Part shown: positions 9,141-22,012 of the stretch, one piece after another | Layout: every line of letters begins with the position of its first letter | How positions within the stretch are numbered: the first letter of the stretch is position 1 | Source: Torymus aiolomorphi | Taxonomy: Eukaryota; Arthropoda; Insecta; Hymenoptera; Torymidae | Assembly (NCBI GenBank): GCA_036365515.1 | Contig: CM070874.1 | Span: forward strand, 21,774,709 to 21,838,708 | Direction of reading: 5' to 3' | Length of the DNA: 64,000 nt | Notes under the pieces: model-generated | What the model saw: the letters and a program-made list of their open reading frames with translations, nothing else | What the model was told of the DNA's origin: nothing | The model's database searches: none | Program-made: the position numbers and the translations under genes

Positions 9141-12125
9141 CTAATCTATTAAGCATCCGTCTCGTTTTTTCGCGCGCAGTACCCCTTCGATGAAGGTACT
9201 TATCGCCTCCCATCGGTCTTTCCCTGAAAGCATGCATTCGATCACCACGTCGGGCGAGAGTCGCCATACCATCACCTCCAATCGTTGTCTTTCCGCGGCC
9301 CACCTATTACATGCGAAAAAGGTGTGTTCCGCGTCATCGCTCTCGTGCCCGCAGTATTTACATTTCGGCGTATTTATTTTACCTAGTTTAAATAGGTAAT
9401 ATCGAAAGTATCCATGTCCTGTCAGGAACTGCGTAAGGTAAAAGTTAACCTCTCCGTACTTCCGTCCCAGCCACCTCGTTATGTCTTGAATCAATAGGTT
9501 GGTACATCTACCCTTCGACTCTGCCCTCCACCTCTCATGCCAAGTTTATAGCGTCTGGCGGCGGGCTTCGCCCTCCGCGTCTGCCCGTACTACTTCTGCG
9601 CTCCTATCGTAGATCTGCTTCCGTTCCCGTGCGAGCAGGTCGATCGGAATCATACCAGCTATCAGCGCCACAGCCTCTACTGACACCGTCCGATACGCGC
9701 ATTCAACTCTCAGCGCACCTCGCCGCTGCACCGCCACCATTCTCTTCCTGTACTTGATAACTTCCATAGCATCAGCCCAAATCTCCGCTCCATAGAGGAG
9801 TATAGAGTTGGTCGTCGCCATGAGAAGTCTTCTCTTGGATGTCCGCGGGCCTCCAACGTTGCGCATTAACCTACTTAGCGCCGCTATACGTACTTATGCC
9901 TTTGCCGTAACTTCCCTGATGTGGGGCCAAAAGCAAAGCTTTGAGTCCAGGGTGACACCTAGATATTTCGCAGTCGGCGTACTAACCTCGTAGTTACTAA
10001 CTCGGATCCTACGTACACCGGTAGTATCGTAGGGATCTCTTTACGTGTCAATAGTACTACCTCGGTTTTCGCCAGCACGAGACTGAGCCCGTGCTCCGTC
10101 ATCCACCTAGTTACTCGTTTCATTACCTGGCACAAGATAAGTTGTGCCAAGTCCGCGTTCCGTGCTTCTACCACCACCGTGACGTCGTCCGCATATCCTA
10201 CGAGAAATGCCCCGTTGGGCATGTCCAGGCGCAGCAAACCGTCGTACGACGCGATCCAAAAATCGGGGCCCAACAGTGATCCCTGTGCAACGCCTGCCAT
10301 AATTTCCCTAACCACCGTCCCTTCGCTCGTCTCAATAATGAGTTCGCGATCCCGGAAGTAGTCCTCTGCTACGCGTAGTATGTAGGGTGGGACCCCGAAA
10401 CCCCTCAGCGCTGCGAGTAGGTCTGCCCAGCGTACCGAATTGAAAGCGTTTTTAACGTCCAGCGTTGCTACCAACACCAGTGGTCGCGCTCCATGACATC
10501 GTTCCCTTGATCGCCCCACCGCCGCGGTAACCGATCGTATCGCGCCTATCGTCGAAAAACCGTTTCTAAATCCATGCTGGTTTTCCGATAAACCCCCTGA
10601 CTGTTGTATCGCGATCTGGATTCTGCTCCTTAATAGCGCCTCTATACCCTTGCCGATCGTGTCTAATAGGCTAAGCGGCCGATACGCGGACGGGGAGCAC
10701 ATGTCTCCCTTCCTCTTGCTGATAAGGACAAGCTTCGCCCTTTTCCAACGACTGCTGAAAACACCTTCCCTGAGACATAAGTTGTAGGTATCCTGTAAGG
10801 TTTCCGGGCATCGCGAGGCGATGGCCTTTAAAACCTCCACTGGAATCCCATCGGGGCCTGGCGCCCTGCCGCTCTTAAGAGATCTAATCGCTACCCATAG
10901 CTCAAGCTTGGTAAACGAGGGTATATCCTCCTGTCGCACGTCCTTATACAGAGTCTCTTCCCTCGGCGGATGCTCAGGGAAAAGCCCGTCAACTATATCA
11001 CTTATCAACCGCGCTTCCTTTATCTCCGGTGGCTTCATTGCCCCTATTCTACGAGTTACGATTTTGTAGCCTAGTCCCCACGGGTCGGAGTTAACTTCGT
11101 CGTACACCTCTTTCCAGCATCGTCGCTTACTGGATTTAATCGCGAGCCTTAGCCTTTTTTGTGCCTGTTTAAATTCAGCGTTAAAAACAGTGGCCCCGCG
11201 TCGTTCCCGTGCGCGCTGTGCCCGTCTACAAAGCCTCAAGCATACCCTACGTAACTCCGCGATCTCCTCTGTCCACCAGTACGCTAGTTGGCGGCGGTTT
11301 CCATTTCTGCTTCGCGGCATAGAGGCATCGCATGCTCTTACTATAGCTGACGTTGCCCTGGTCACCTGGGCTTCCGCACGCTCCCGGCCTGATAAATCAT
11401 TTTCGTCGGACCTTTATGGTACACTTAGCACTTCTACTAGCCGATCCACGTTTAATCGATGGGCGTTCCACCGCGGTAATAGTCTGCTCGCTTGGGGTAC
11501 ACCTACCCTATCTAAAACCGTAAACGTGATGTACTGGTGATCACTGCCTGACTCTTCCTCTAAGACCTGCCAGTTACTAATCCTCGGTACTAATTGCTCA
11601 GATGCAAAAGTGATGTCTAGTATGGATTCACCGACCCCGGGGCGTCGATAAGTAGTGACCGTGCCCTCGTTAGTAACCTCCAATCCTAATCTAGCGGCCA
11701 TCTCGAGTAAATCCCTGCCCCTACTGTTCGTCTCTGGCATACCCCGTTCTATTGCCCTTGCGTTAAAATCTCCTGCAACCAGTAGGAGGCCAGAGATATT
11801 CCGCAATACGTCTTCCATGCGTTCAACCTGCTTAAGAAATTCGTTTCTTCGTAAGTTGGGGGATATATACACGCTCACGTAGGTAACATCCCCGACGCGC
11901 GCCCATACTAGACCCTCCCCCTTGCCTCGTCCGGTAATCTTTGACCTATGTCTACCTGCTATTCAGACCGCCGCTGTGTCGGTCTCGGCCGCGAACCACG
12001 TGGTCGTATTGCGGGCCCGATGCCTATACTGTTCGCTAACCAATGACACGTCCGCGAGCCCCTGGCTCACTCGATTAGTGAGCAGGTCGTCAGCGAGTAC
12101 GGCGCCGTTTGTGTTTATTTATAGA
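9141..12125 (-). pseudogene. R1-clade ORF2: endonuclease-reverse transcriptase
   Basis: Domains in minus-strand order. First, an APE-type endonuclease (about 12125-11430) with VAGDFNARA and GSDHQYITF catalytic motifs. Then the RT (11365-9959) with GRAPGPDGIP, LVATLDVKNAFNSV, AQGSLLGPD and VGYADDVTVV. Then a C-terminal part (9866-9141) with the CCHC-type finger CKYCGHESDDAEHTFFAC. In-frame stops lie near 12120, 11940, 11414, 9546 and about 9900, and a frameshift lies near 10000. The YADD box is intact. In the family this protein nicks the target and primes cDNA on it. The many stops show decay after insertion. Confidence 0.9.
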
Positions 12126-12137
12126 ACCGTCGTCACT

Positions 12138-13477
12138 TTTTAGGCCGCTTTAACTTTTCTAGCTGGTCCCTGAAAGCGACGCATGTCTCCGTGCCCGGGA
12201 AATGCGCTAGCTCAGTGGCCGCAACCCCGCGTTTTTTACGCAAGAAGCAGGCCTGACCAGCCGGTCTCGCGCGACAGTCCCTGGCCACGTCCACATTTCC
12301 TGCATAATGCACTACGATCCTCGTCCTTACAGTCCTTTTTCAGATGCCCAAAGCCTTGGCATCTGAAACATCGCGGAGCCACTATTCGCTTTCTAACTCG
12401 GTAGCTGAAATACCCTATTTTAATCCTCCCTATCCTTAGGAGAGTCACGGCCGCAGTCTCGTCCATTTCGACTATGGCCATCCTCCACTCTCCTCCCCCT
12501 ACGTAAAATACGTGGGTGCTAAGGTTACACATGTCGCTTACCTCCTCCCTAATCGCGGCATTTACCTGTTCTTCGGTGGTTACGCACGTCATTTCGCCTA
12601 TTTCCAGTGTAAGCCTTGGGGTAAGGCCTTTAACCTGGTATTCATTTCCCAGATTTTCCTGGATAACTCTCTGGAAGGCCTCCTTGTCTTCCGATCGCTT
12701 CTCCAGTTCTAAGAGAACCCCACCGTTTTTAGTCAGTCGGGTGTTTCTCACGACCGCCTTCGCTTCCTCAGGTTTCACCTTAGAAGTGAGGTCCTTAAGT
12801 ATCTCTGCATAGCTCTTCTTCCCGGTTGACGTTATGTGTATTGCGCATCGTCGAGGCCGAGGATTTACCTTCTTCTCCTTCCTGTCCTGCTGCTGCTGTT
12901 GAGAACCCATGATCTTCCCACTATCTGGCCGCGTCGGCTTCTTTTTCCTGGTGACTGTGGTGAATCCGTTCTGCTCCGTCCTCCCTCTCTTGGATGGGGA
13001 ATCCTGCATCGGGCTGTCCCTTAATCGACGCTTTTTGCTCGGAGTCGCCTTCCCCGCTGCTCGGTCTCTAATTACCGGTGCTTCCCCATTTCTCTCATCT
13101 GCTGCCGTTCCACGTGCTGGTTGTACTCCGGCTGAGCAGACTTCCTCTAGAGCCTCGGCCGCCGCGGTCAGAACTATTATCCCATCTTTTACCGGCATTG
13201 CGATGTTCTTCTGCTTGGAAGTCATATCCCGCATGCAGCTCAGTAGGCGCTTCATGACGTCCAGGATTTCTCTCATTCTCTCCGATTGGTCCCGCTGATC
13301 TCTACTCTCACTTACCAGCCGTGTTATCTCCTGGGCGAATGTGCTAGTTCCATCGGATCTGTTATCACTCGCCACATCCAGGATCTTTCGGGCTGTGCGG
13401 TCAGTCAGCGTATTCGCTCTGCCTTCCCTTCCTTGGATTTCTACATCTATATCTTTGATTTTGAGGTGAGTCATCAT
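12138..13477 (-). pseudogene. R1-clade ORF1, gag-like RNA-binding protein
   Basis: Starts at the ATG at 13477. The N-terminal half is polar and charged (DSPSKRGRTEQNGF region). The middle carries the ORF1 fold region (KSYAEILKDLTSKVKPEEAKAV). The C-terminus has CFRCQGFGHLKKDC followed by a second knuckle that begins CRKCGRG. A one-base frameshift near 12290 breaks the second knuckle. The alternative frame continues to a stop at about 12138, giving the usual ORF1 length. ORF1 proteins coat the element RNA and target it. The short spacing to ORF2 is normal for R1-clade elements. Confidence 0.85.
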
Positions 13478-14223
13478 GCATACAATGTGTGTTTTAAGAC
13501 GGTTCGCCCATTATGGGAGCCACACCTCGGTGTGGCTACTATCCTCGCCTGTAAGAAACCCTATTTATGGATGCCGAAGCCGAGAGGCGGTTTGTCGGAC
13601 GGTCACTCCTATCGGCACCTAGTGACTCTACAGAAAAGAGGTTACGGGATAGGCCCGCGCCATAATGAAGCAAAAGGTTTAACGTCACCCCTACCGAGTG
13701 GGCGATGTTGGGTCCGTCTCAACACCTGACACAAACCTCAGACTAGATGGTGTGCGATTTGCCCTACGCCGCTTCGGGTATAAGGAAATATTGACCATGT
13801 AATCCTTCACACCTGCGCTCGCCTGACCTGGTTCAACCCTTCCATTGGCTCCAGTCGGTGGATACGTGTTGCTCTTCCCACATTGAACGTGCACTTTCAC
13901 TAGGTTTTCGCCCGTATTTCAGGAACTTACGCACCCTAATATTACTCCATGCAGAGGTTAGGTACTAACTTCACGCATCACCCCGGTCCAGGAGTTTACT
14001 ACTCTCCCCTTGGCTAGTCTGAACGGAATATCCACAGACCGTCGGCCGCAGCCCACTCATACTGTGCCCATTCATTCGTCCATTCTCACGTTCCACTGTC
14101 CGCGACTGCTTATTCAATATATTCGCAGCTGACCAGTCCCAGCTGGCCCTTCCCCGATCCGCAACCTGGGGACACGCCCGCTAGCATGGAAAAATGCTCA
14201 TCTATGACTAGATAGACCCCGGG
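13478..14223 (-). other. 5'UTR-like region of the R1-clade element
   Basis: No convincing ORF. It is moderately GC-rich like the element and unlike the flanking AT-rich DNA. It stops at the ATT microsatellite. The true 5' end is set by composition only. Confidence 0.5.
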
Positions 14224-14263
14224 CTATTATTCGTACTATTATTATTATTATTATCATTATTAG
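14224..14263 (+). repeat. (ATT)n microsatellite
   Basis: About 35 bases of imperfect ATT repeats at the junction between the R1-clade element and the following DNA. Confidence 0.8.
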
Positions 14264-14305
14264 ATTCAATTCTCTCTATTTAAACTTACCTGCCTTGGCC
14301 GCGAT

Positions 14306-16395
14306 GGCGGAGCACAAACTATAGCTTGCTCTACGCCGCTTTTCACGCTTTTCGCGTGATAAAACAGAGCGGACAATTTATTAGGATTTTTCCTTACGAA
14401 AGAAATTTACTTTTTGTTGTTTATTTCCAATAAAATAATTATGTTTTATCATGAAACAATTACTCGGAACGTTTTAACATTGAAATTTTGAGAAAAACCA
14501 AATTATAATCGTCTCCGAGATGAAAATTTAAAAATGCTCAAAACATGAAAAATAAACTTAAAAATTATAATTTTCATTGTAACTTTGTTCAAAATCATGT
14601 AATTGAATCAATCGATGCATTCAATTCACTTTTTTTTTAACTTTCAAAATCTTAATTTTTTAGGATTTTTGAACTTCGCGCTCTGATTATGCTCGCGCTG
14701 AGACCACTGTACAGGTATTATACTTTCAAATGCGGAGCAAAATCACGACGGTATTATACTATGTATTATACCATTATCGTGTCGCGTATAATACCGCGGT
14801 TTTAAACGCGACCAACCCTGCTTGACTCAACGGCGGAGCACAAACTATAGCTTGCTCTACGCCGCTTTTCACGCTTTTCGCGTGGTAAAACAGCGGACAT
14901 TTTATTAGGATTTTTCCTTACGTAAGAAATTTACTTTTTGTTGTTTATTTCCAATACAATAATTATGTTTTATCATGAAACAATTACTCGGAACGTTTTA
15001 ACATTGAAATTTTGAGAAAAACCAAATTATAATCGTCTCCGAGATGAAAATTTAAAAATGCTCAAAACATAAAAATTAACTTAAAAATTATAATTTTCAT
15101 TATAACTTTGTTCAAAATCATGTAATTGAATCAATCGATGTATTAAATTCATTTTTTTTTTAACTTTCAAAATCTTAATTTTTTAGGATTTTTAAACTTC
15201 GCGCTCTGATTATGCTCGCGCTGAGACCACTGTACAGGTATTATACTTTCAAATGCGGAGCAAAATCACGACGGTATTATACTATGTATTATACCATTAT
15301 CGTGTCGCGTATAATACCGCGGTTTTATACGCGACCAACCCTGCTTGGCTCAACGGCGGAGCACAAACTATAGCTTGCTCTACGCCGCTTTTCACGCTTT
15401 TCGCGTGGTAAAGCAGCGGACATTTTATTAGGATTTTTCCTTACGTAAGAAATTTACTTTTTGTTGTTTATTTCCAATACAATAATTATGTTTTATCATG
15501 AAACAATTACTCGGAACGTTTTAACATTGAAATTTTGAGAAAAACCAAATTATAATCGTCTCCGAGATGAAAATTTAAAAATGCTCAAAACATGAAAAAT
15601 AAACTTAAAAATTATAATTTTCATTGTAACTTTGTTCAAAATCATGTAATTGAATCAATCGATGCATTCAATTCACTTTTTTTTTAACTTTCAAAATCTT
15701 AATTTTTTAGGATTTTTGAACTTCGCGCTCTGATTATGCTCGCGCTGAGACCACTGTACAGGTATTATACTTTCAAATGCGGAGCAAAATCACGACGGTA
15801 TTATACTATGTATTATACCATTATCGTGTCGCGTATAATACCGCGGTTTTAAACGCGACCAACCCTGCTTGGCTCAACGGCGGAGCACAAACTATAGCTT
15901 GCTCTACGCCGCTTTTCACGCTTTTCGCGTGGTAAAACAGCGGACATTTTATTAGGATTTTTCCTTACGTAAGAAATTTACTTTTTGTTGTTTATTTCCA
16001 ATACAATAATTATGTTTTATCATGAAACAATTACTCGGAACGTTTTAACATTGAAATTTTGAGAAAAACCAAATTATAATCGTCTCCGAGATGAAAATTT
16101 AAAAATGCTCAAAACATGAAAAATAAACTTAAAAATTATAATTTTCATTGTAACTTTGTTCAAAATCATGTAATTGAATCAATCGATGCATTCAATTCAC
16201 TTTTTTTTTAACTTTCAAAATCTTAATTTTTTAGGATTTTTGAACTTCACGCTCTGATTATGCTCGCGCTGAGACCACTGTACCGGTATTATACTTTCAA
16301 ATGCGGAGCAAAATCACGACGGTATTATACTATGTATCATACCATTATCGTGTCGTGTATAATACCGCGGTATTATACGCGACCAACCCTGTTTG
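14306..16395 (+). repeat. 524-bp satellite, four tandem units
   Basis: Units start at 14306, 14832, 15355 and 15879 with GGCGGAGCACAAACTATAGC and are highly alike. Each holds an inverted pair GCGGAGCA/TGCTCTACGCCGC at the start. An AT-rich middle follows. The end is a second dyad built from GGTATTATAC and GTATAATACC. The last unit is the most diverged (GTGTATAATACCGCGGTATT). No ORF. Confidence 0.95.
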
Positions 16396-16764
16396 CAAGT
16401 AAAATATGCCACTGATGTCTAAAAATGGTGGGTACGTAAATTACACGATATAACAAATTACATTTGTTACGCGTAAAATATGTATGTAGAAAATAGGTGT
16501 CTTCTACATTATGTATTTTACATTAAAATATCACGAGAAGACTTGTGAAGTTAGCCAAACTAAATAATAAATTTTAATATTTTTAATTAATCTTTAATCA
16601 AATCTTGGATTCCTCCAGTTTTACCGAATTAACCTCCGCAATGATTTTTATTTGCGGACTAATAGTTTAAAAGTTATTCGCAAAAAAAAAATTGCATAGC
16701 GGTCACGGTGCTAAATTAAATTAATGTATATTGTAACGTATTGTCTGGTTGTAATTACCCTTAA
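16396..16764. other. Intergenic AT-rich stretch with a hairpin
   Basis: No gene. A hairpin pairs GTAAAATATGTATGTAGAA (from 16473) with TTCTACATTATGTATTTTAC (to 16521). Confidence 0.5.
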
Positions 16765-17124
16765 GGCTATGTGAAACCGTGAATTTCAATATTTTTTAAA
16801 TCAACATTCAAGCGTTTATTCGGAAAAAAATTTTGTCAAGCGCTCCGTACACATAAACACTATATCCAGGAAATTTTTTGAGTGATTCTATTAGCATTTT
16901 CGTTAGATATGCTCGTTTGAAAAGTAGGTAAATTGCAGATTGCTATTTACCGACAGTGCGATTTTTATTTAATTAAATAAATTCTCATATTTTTTTTTTT
17001 TAAAACACGTTTGTCAAGCGCTCCGTATATGTTAATACTATGCTCAGATTTTTTTTGGATGATTCTATTGGTATTTTCATGAGATGTACTCGTTTGAAAA
17101 TTATTTTGGAATTTAACATCACCT
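16765..17124. mobile_element. TTAA-flanked MITE, copy 4
   Basis: Related to the three MITEs at 4473-5593. It has TTAA at 16761-16764 and 17125-17128, termini GGCTATGTG and CATCACC, and the same internal CAAGCGCTCCGTA and TTTATTTAATTAAATAAA blocks. No coding sequence. Confidence 0.7.
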
Positions 17125-17128
17125 TAAG

Positions 17129-18230
17129 GTCAGCCTTACCGAGCTGGACCTTATTCCAGTCACCTTGTCACTACTTATTCTCACCAGTTACTATCCGCTG
17201 CTTGACTCGATTCTCGAAGGGGTTCGAACAACTGGAACTACCACCGCTGAGCTCCGACCCGATAAACCTCTGAAGACGTATATCGCACTAATTAATATCC
17301 TGAAAACGTGTAAAGAGGAAGGTGGGATGGGAACACACACAGAGAAATAATACTCGCAAATAATAACGCACAAGAAATAATAATAACTATAGTGATGTTT
17401 ATTAATAAGAGAGACGGAAGCTAGTATCGGCCACAACTCCTTACTCGCGTCCGACTGATCGTTCATCTGAAACACAAAATGGTTGCTAAAACCAACGATA
17501 CTCGAATTAGAAAACGGAGTGGCCACGAGTCTGGATAACTGCTGTACCTATTACTCGAATGCACACCACACACCAGGAAATACGACACGAAAACAGTTAA
17601 CCCAATCTAAGTGCTTACTCACTTACTCTTTCGCTTAACTCGTCCTTTCTACACTCACTACGCTCCTTCGCAAAGACTCTGTTCATGCAATTATATTTGC
17701 CAACAATATCAACTGTTGTTGGTACTAGCTGAACTAGAAGAGAGCGACCTATTTACCTTCCTCTAGCTCATAACCTCGCATGCACCCTGTCTAAATCCTA
17801 TTTCATTATTGATTGACTTTGCCCTCCCCCTTAGGATTATTCTATGACTTGCTCATAATTATAGCACTCATAAGTCCAGGAACGGCATGCGCAATCATTT
17901 CTACGATCCTTATCCCCCCGTAGATACTCGATATTCCTCCTATTGACTACCGCCGTTGCGCTCGCTTTTAGATTCGTCCTCAACTCCGTTTTCTTGTGTA
18001 TAACTAAAGTCATTATGATAATCCCTTTACCAGTACCGCTATCTATAACTTCGCGGGAGCGCCGCCCCTGACTGTCCTCAACTCCGTCACGAGTACGCGA
18101 TAGTCGAATTAGACCAGTTTACCACGAGCGGGCTATACGAACACGCTCACTTTCCTACTCTACTCTTCTCTCTCCACGCCCCTTCTGCTACTCTCTTATC
18201 TCCCGTCTCTCTATGCCGCGCGCGCTGCGT
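17129..18230 (-). other. Gene-free stretch, possible 3' LTR/UTR of the gag element
   Basis: No ORF with recognisable similarity. Its base composition resembles the gag remnants that follow. On the minus strand a poly(A) signal AATAAA occurs near 17400, about 270 bases before the region ends. It may be LTR or untranslated sequence of the gypsy-like element, but no second copy is present to test this. Confidence 0.3.
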
Positions 18231-19113
18231 GATAGGTAGCTGCTTCCTACCATCACGTCTCGTGCTCCCACTCTCTCTCTCTCTCCTGCGCGTGCGCCGG
18301 TTCGCGCCGCTCAGTAATCGTCGACCGCGTTATCGTTCACTACGCGCCCTCTCTCGCTCCCGGCATCGCTGTCTACGTTACTTGAACCTCCCTGCGCTCT
18401 CCTTTTCCCCTTCCGCCCGCGTCTGTCTCTTACGCGCCGGTTGCTACAAACGAACCGCGTATGTCCCCTCTGCCAGCAATTGAAGCAGAGGTCATTGTCA
18501 AGATCCACTGCCCTGTCCAACGGTACGGGATGAAGGTGCCCGAACAGCACTCCGTGTGTAGGGCAACTCCGGAGTCTGGGAACCTGTCCAGGTATTGGTG
18601 CCTTGGCATATCCGCGATCGACGCTGCTCCCAACCGGGTGAAAACGGCGGTCCGAGGACCTTCTTCACCAGGGCCCTCCCGACCGCGACCTGCACCCACT
18701 TCCGTCGTGGTGGTTGGCTGGGGGTTCTCTCCTCCGGGTAGCGGGAATAGTGGTGTGCTCTGTGTTGAAAACTCTGTTTCCGTGGCCGCTGGTTCTGATG
18801 CGTCTCCCAACATGATGTTGACGGCTCGTTGAATTTGTGATAGCATGGCCAGGTCTTCTTCCTTTGGATCCAGAAGGCTTAATTTTTCTAGAGACAACTT
18901 CAGTACCATCTCGTTACTCCTCCGTGGTTTCTCATTCATCCCTCTCACTCTCCGAGTCACCGCTACCTTCGCTGCTAGAATTCTGCCAGCTGACCAAGTG
19001 TCTTTGGTCAAGCAAAGTCTGACTTTTATCCTTCTTCTTTCTAGACCACTGCCTTCAGTGACTCTCTCCCTAGTTTCTAACGTATCACCCTTGTGATCCT
19101 ATAATCGAGCCAT

Positions 19114-19400
19114 TACACAAAGCTCCTTCTTACTCGAAACCGGTACAGCAGGTTTTCTCTCTTCCACTACTCGAGCTACAACACAAAACTCACGATTACT
19201 CGGAACCGTTGCACCTGGTTTCTTATCACTCTCTAATTGAGTCGTAACACAAAGCTCATTATTACTTGAAGCCGTCTCACAAGGTTTCAATGTACTATCT
19301 ACTCGAGCCATAACACAAGGCTTATTTTTACTCGAACCCGTCACACAAGGTTTCGATGTACTCTCCCCTCGAGCCGTAACACAAAGCTCCGTTTTTCTCG
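19114..19400 (-). repeat. 66-bp coding minisatellite inside gag
   Basis: About four and a half units of 66 bases, each translating to 22 residues in an open minus-strand frame. Repeated landmarks are ELCVTAR or KPCVMAR and SSKNK or SSNNE. The period is a multiple of three, so copy-number change keeps the frame. Confidence 0.8.
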
Positions 19401-20499
19401 AATATGGCATACCTACTCGAGTTTTTCCTCCACTCGACCCCGACTCAACTTCCTCGACGTCTATTTTTGCATCTCCTTCTGCACTCTGGGCCCCAATTAT
19501 TTCTGCATAGGACGCAGAGGCCTCTATTACATTCTGGCGGCACCGGTTCCCAAAGCCGCGACAACGTGACGGCAGTTAGAGCACTCTGTTAGCGTTACCC
19601 CCTCCTTGCCGCACCATTGACATTACTTTGCTTGCCGTGCTGGGCATTCGCGAATGAAGTGCCCCTTTTGTCCCCACGAGTAGCAGCCTCGTTTTTGACA
19701 GTCTGCTGCCCGATGACCTACAAACTGGCAGATAAAACGCGGGCCGACAAAACTGGATCCTCCCGCTACGAGCGGTGTATTATCCACTGGCAGGGAGTAC
19801 GAAGCAGATTGGCTGGTGAAGGTGTTCTACTCCGGTGTTTCGCTACCAGAAGTCCTCGTACCTCGTGGTTGATTATTTTGTCGGCGAGCTGTTTGGAATG
19901 GAGTACTCTTGGCTACTTTCCCGCTATACTGTCCAGGTGGAGCGGGGCTATTTAGTGCTGCTACTTCCCCTGCAGTTCCTTTTGTTCACTCCTTCTTGGT
20001 CTTCTTCTTGCCCTTCCCTCTCTTTGACTGGCTACTATCATCTCCGCTCGACGATTCTATCCCGGTGGCCGCCTTGTGGGAGCTACAACGTGGCCGTGTG
20101 TAGATCGCACCTGAAATTCTCCATTTCTCTCGACGAGACGGGGAATGGTATCTTTCCTTGATCGCCTCACGTCTCTCGACCCCCCCCCCCCCGAATTTCT
20201 CGATTGCCTCGAAACTATCTAATTTCTTGTTCCATAGGTAATCTTGATATTCGGGGCGTAAGTGGGAAAACGCCAAATTTATTTGTTCTCTTACCGCCTG
20301 TGGTCTTTTGCTGTGAGCGATGATCCTTCAGAACTTAGTTAGGAATGAGGACACCTTCTCCTTCAGCCCTTGGTAGCGCGCTCTGAGCTCCTACATTACA
20401 TCATCCTCGTGTAATTCGCCGATAAACTGGCATTTAAAAGCTCTCTCGAATGTCGCGAAGTCCCATAGCTCGATGTCATCCTGGTAAACTTCTGTTAAA

Positions 20500-20815
20500 G
20501 TAATGTTCCCCAACACATTGGTGCATGCGAGTGTGAGTGTGCGTGTATGATGTGAGAGCTTAAGAGATCTCCAGAGTGTTGTTGTGTCTCTCTCTGTTTT
20601 GGTGTATGCGCGCGCAGCACGAGGGCGCAGTACCGTTTGCCATTCGCATTCGAACTAGAGCAGTGTCGAGTAGGCGTGTAAGTGAGCAGAGTGCCGAGGT
20701 CTTCGCACACGCACCAGAGTCTCTGTATGTGTCTGTGTCTGCATTACTCTTGTCATTAAAATTACCCTGTACCATATCATTTGTTATCTCTTTATTGTGC
20801 GTGCACGACCAACTC
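20500..20815. other. Foreign stretch splitting the gag
   Basis: Gag similarity stops near 20815 and resumes near 20500. The roughly 300 bases between are rich in TGTG/CGCG and have no gag similarity. The left end reads TGTTCCCCAACA. No clear target duplication was found, so its nature is open. Confidence 0.35.
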
Positions 20816-21016
20816 CACAAGGTCCTTTTGATCCTAAATAAAGATCCCCTCAACAACTTCGAACCAATCTCTGGCATCCTTTGACAACACGCTCGCGAGG
20901 CACGGCAGCAACTGTTCGTCACACAGATAAGTGGCGCATCTACACGCCTTAAGCCGTGATAAGAACTGCTCTGGAGAGTCTTTATCCTCTTCTGAGTAAT
21001 AGGAATATTGAACCAT

Positions 21017-21759
21017 GAGAATAAGTGTTATTTAAAAGTTTCTGAAATTAATACTTTTAAGGAGAAGCCGTTTAATGTGCCCCACATTGAGAAAATGAAA
21101 TGACAAAATGTTGAAAAGTGGAAAATAATTCCTGTTACTTATGTAAGTTGTAAAGTTACTCGTGTAAATGTAGGAAATGGTCGATATTTGTGTAAAATTC
21201 CAAATAACTATGAAGTACAAAAATAATATTAATAAATATCCGCAGTTTTGTAATTCTATTAAACTCAAATTCTATCCTACTAAAATATTAGTACTGAAAG
21301 CTGATGGAAAAATAAATGATTTATTACAAAAGAATTCTGTTCATTTTTTTAAATTATAAGATGAATTTATTATTTTGAAAATTTTATATTAAATATAATA
21401 TATTAAAACAAATTGATTCTAATATAACATTCTTTCCGTATTAAAACAGATTATATTATAAGCGATATATAAACGAATACCCAAAATTCAATGTTAATTA
21501 AAAAAATGTATTTGTCCTAAGAAAGAACCCTAATTTCCACCTTCAGATTTCTATATTTAAATTTATGTATTCCAATGTATTAATTCCTATTAACTTTTCG
21601 GCATTAAATCAGATTAAAAATATCCAGATTATTATCTAATTTATGTCCTATTGAATAGTATTAGATTAAAAAGGATTTCTTTGAAGTATGTGTTAAAAGA
21701 GATTAATGTTTATGATACAGAAAAATGATTGGCATTGTTTGAGAAAGCCGCATTTAATT
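21017..21759. other. AT-rich stretch without gene
   Basis: Very AT-rich. Only short ORFs that fit chance. Nothing recognised. Confidence 0.5.
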
Positions 21760-22001
21760 TGTTAATTATGGGCAAGGTTGTTCAAATAAACAACACCGGC
21801 TAATGAAAACAATAATTTTATTCATTAAGTTCCCGACTTTCACTGGTACAGCTCTCTCTCTTACAACCTCTCTGTGCGGAATGTGATGATCAAGTGAGCT
21901 CCCGCTCGCTCTCTCCATATACGCTAACTACTATACTCGCATGATGGCGCTGTGCATACTCCTTCTATTACTCTGATATAAATGTACCTCATATCTTAAC
22001 A
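21760..22001 (-). repeat. Copia 3' LTR
   Basis: Minus strand TGTTAAGATATGAGG to TTAATTAACA-type end. It is the partner of 28929-29171 and is preceded by the polypurine tract. Confidence 0.95.
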
Positions 22002-22012
22002 CGCCTCCTTAC

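Larger units (their letters stand above)
9094..14223 (-). mobile_element. R1-clade non-LTR retrotransposon, nearly full length, inactive
   Basis: Minus-strand LINE with a 5'UTR-like region (13478-14223), ORF1 (gag-like, CCHC), ORF2 (APE endonuclease, RT, C-terminal zinc finger) and a very short 3'UTR of about 47 bases without a poly(A) tail. This two-ORF plan and the sequence of RT and endonuclease match the R1 clade. The 3' junction lies inside a 92-bp satellite unit. The upstream end borders an ATT microsatellite. Several stops and frameshifts make this copy non-functional. Confidence 0.85.
18311..21016 (-). pseudogene. Gypsy-like gag remnants, multiply broken
   Basis: Minus-strand pieces in Gag order. 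First, a capsid-like start at 21016-20834 (DSPEQFLSRLKACRCATYL, DARDWFEVV). It continues at 20460-20277 and 20276-19986 (LAFSHLRPEYQDYLW). Next are decayed zinc knuckles near 19740-19570 (ADCQKRGCYSWGQKGHF, CQWCGKEG). Then come a 22-residue repeat block, an acidic Pro/Glu-rich part, and a further knuckle at 18550-18311 (CFNCWQRGHTRFVC). Stops and frame changes occur throughout. No protease or RT follows. Two related gag copies could be joined here. The second knuckle block may belong to another element. Confidence 0.65.
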
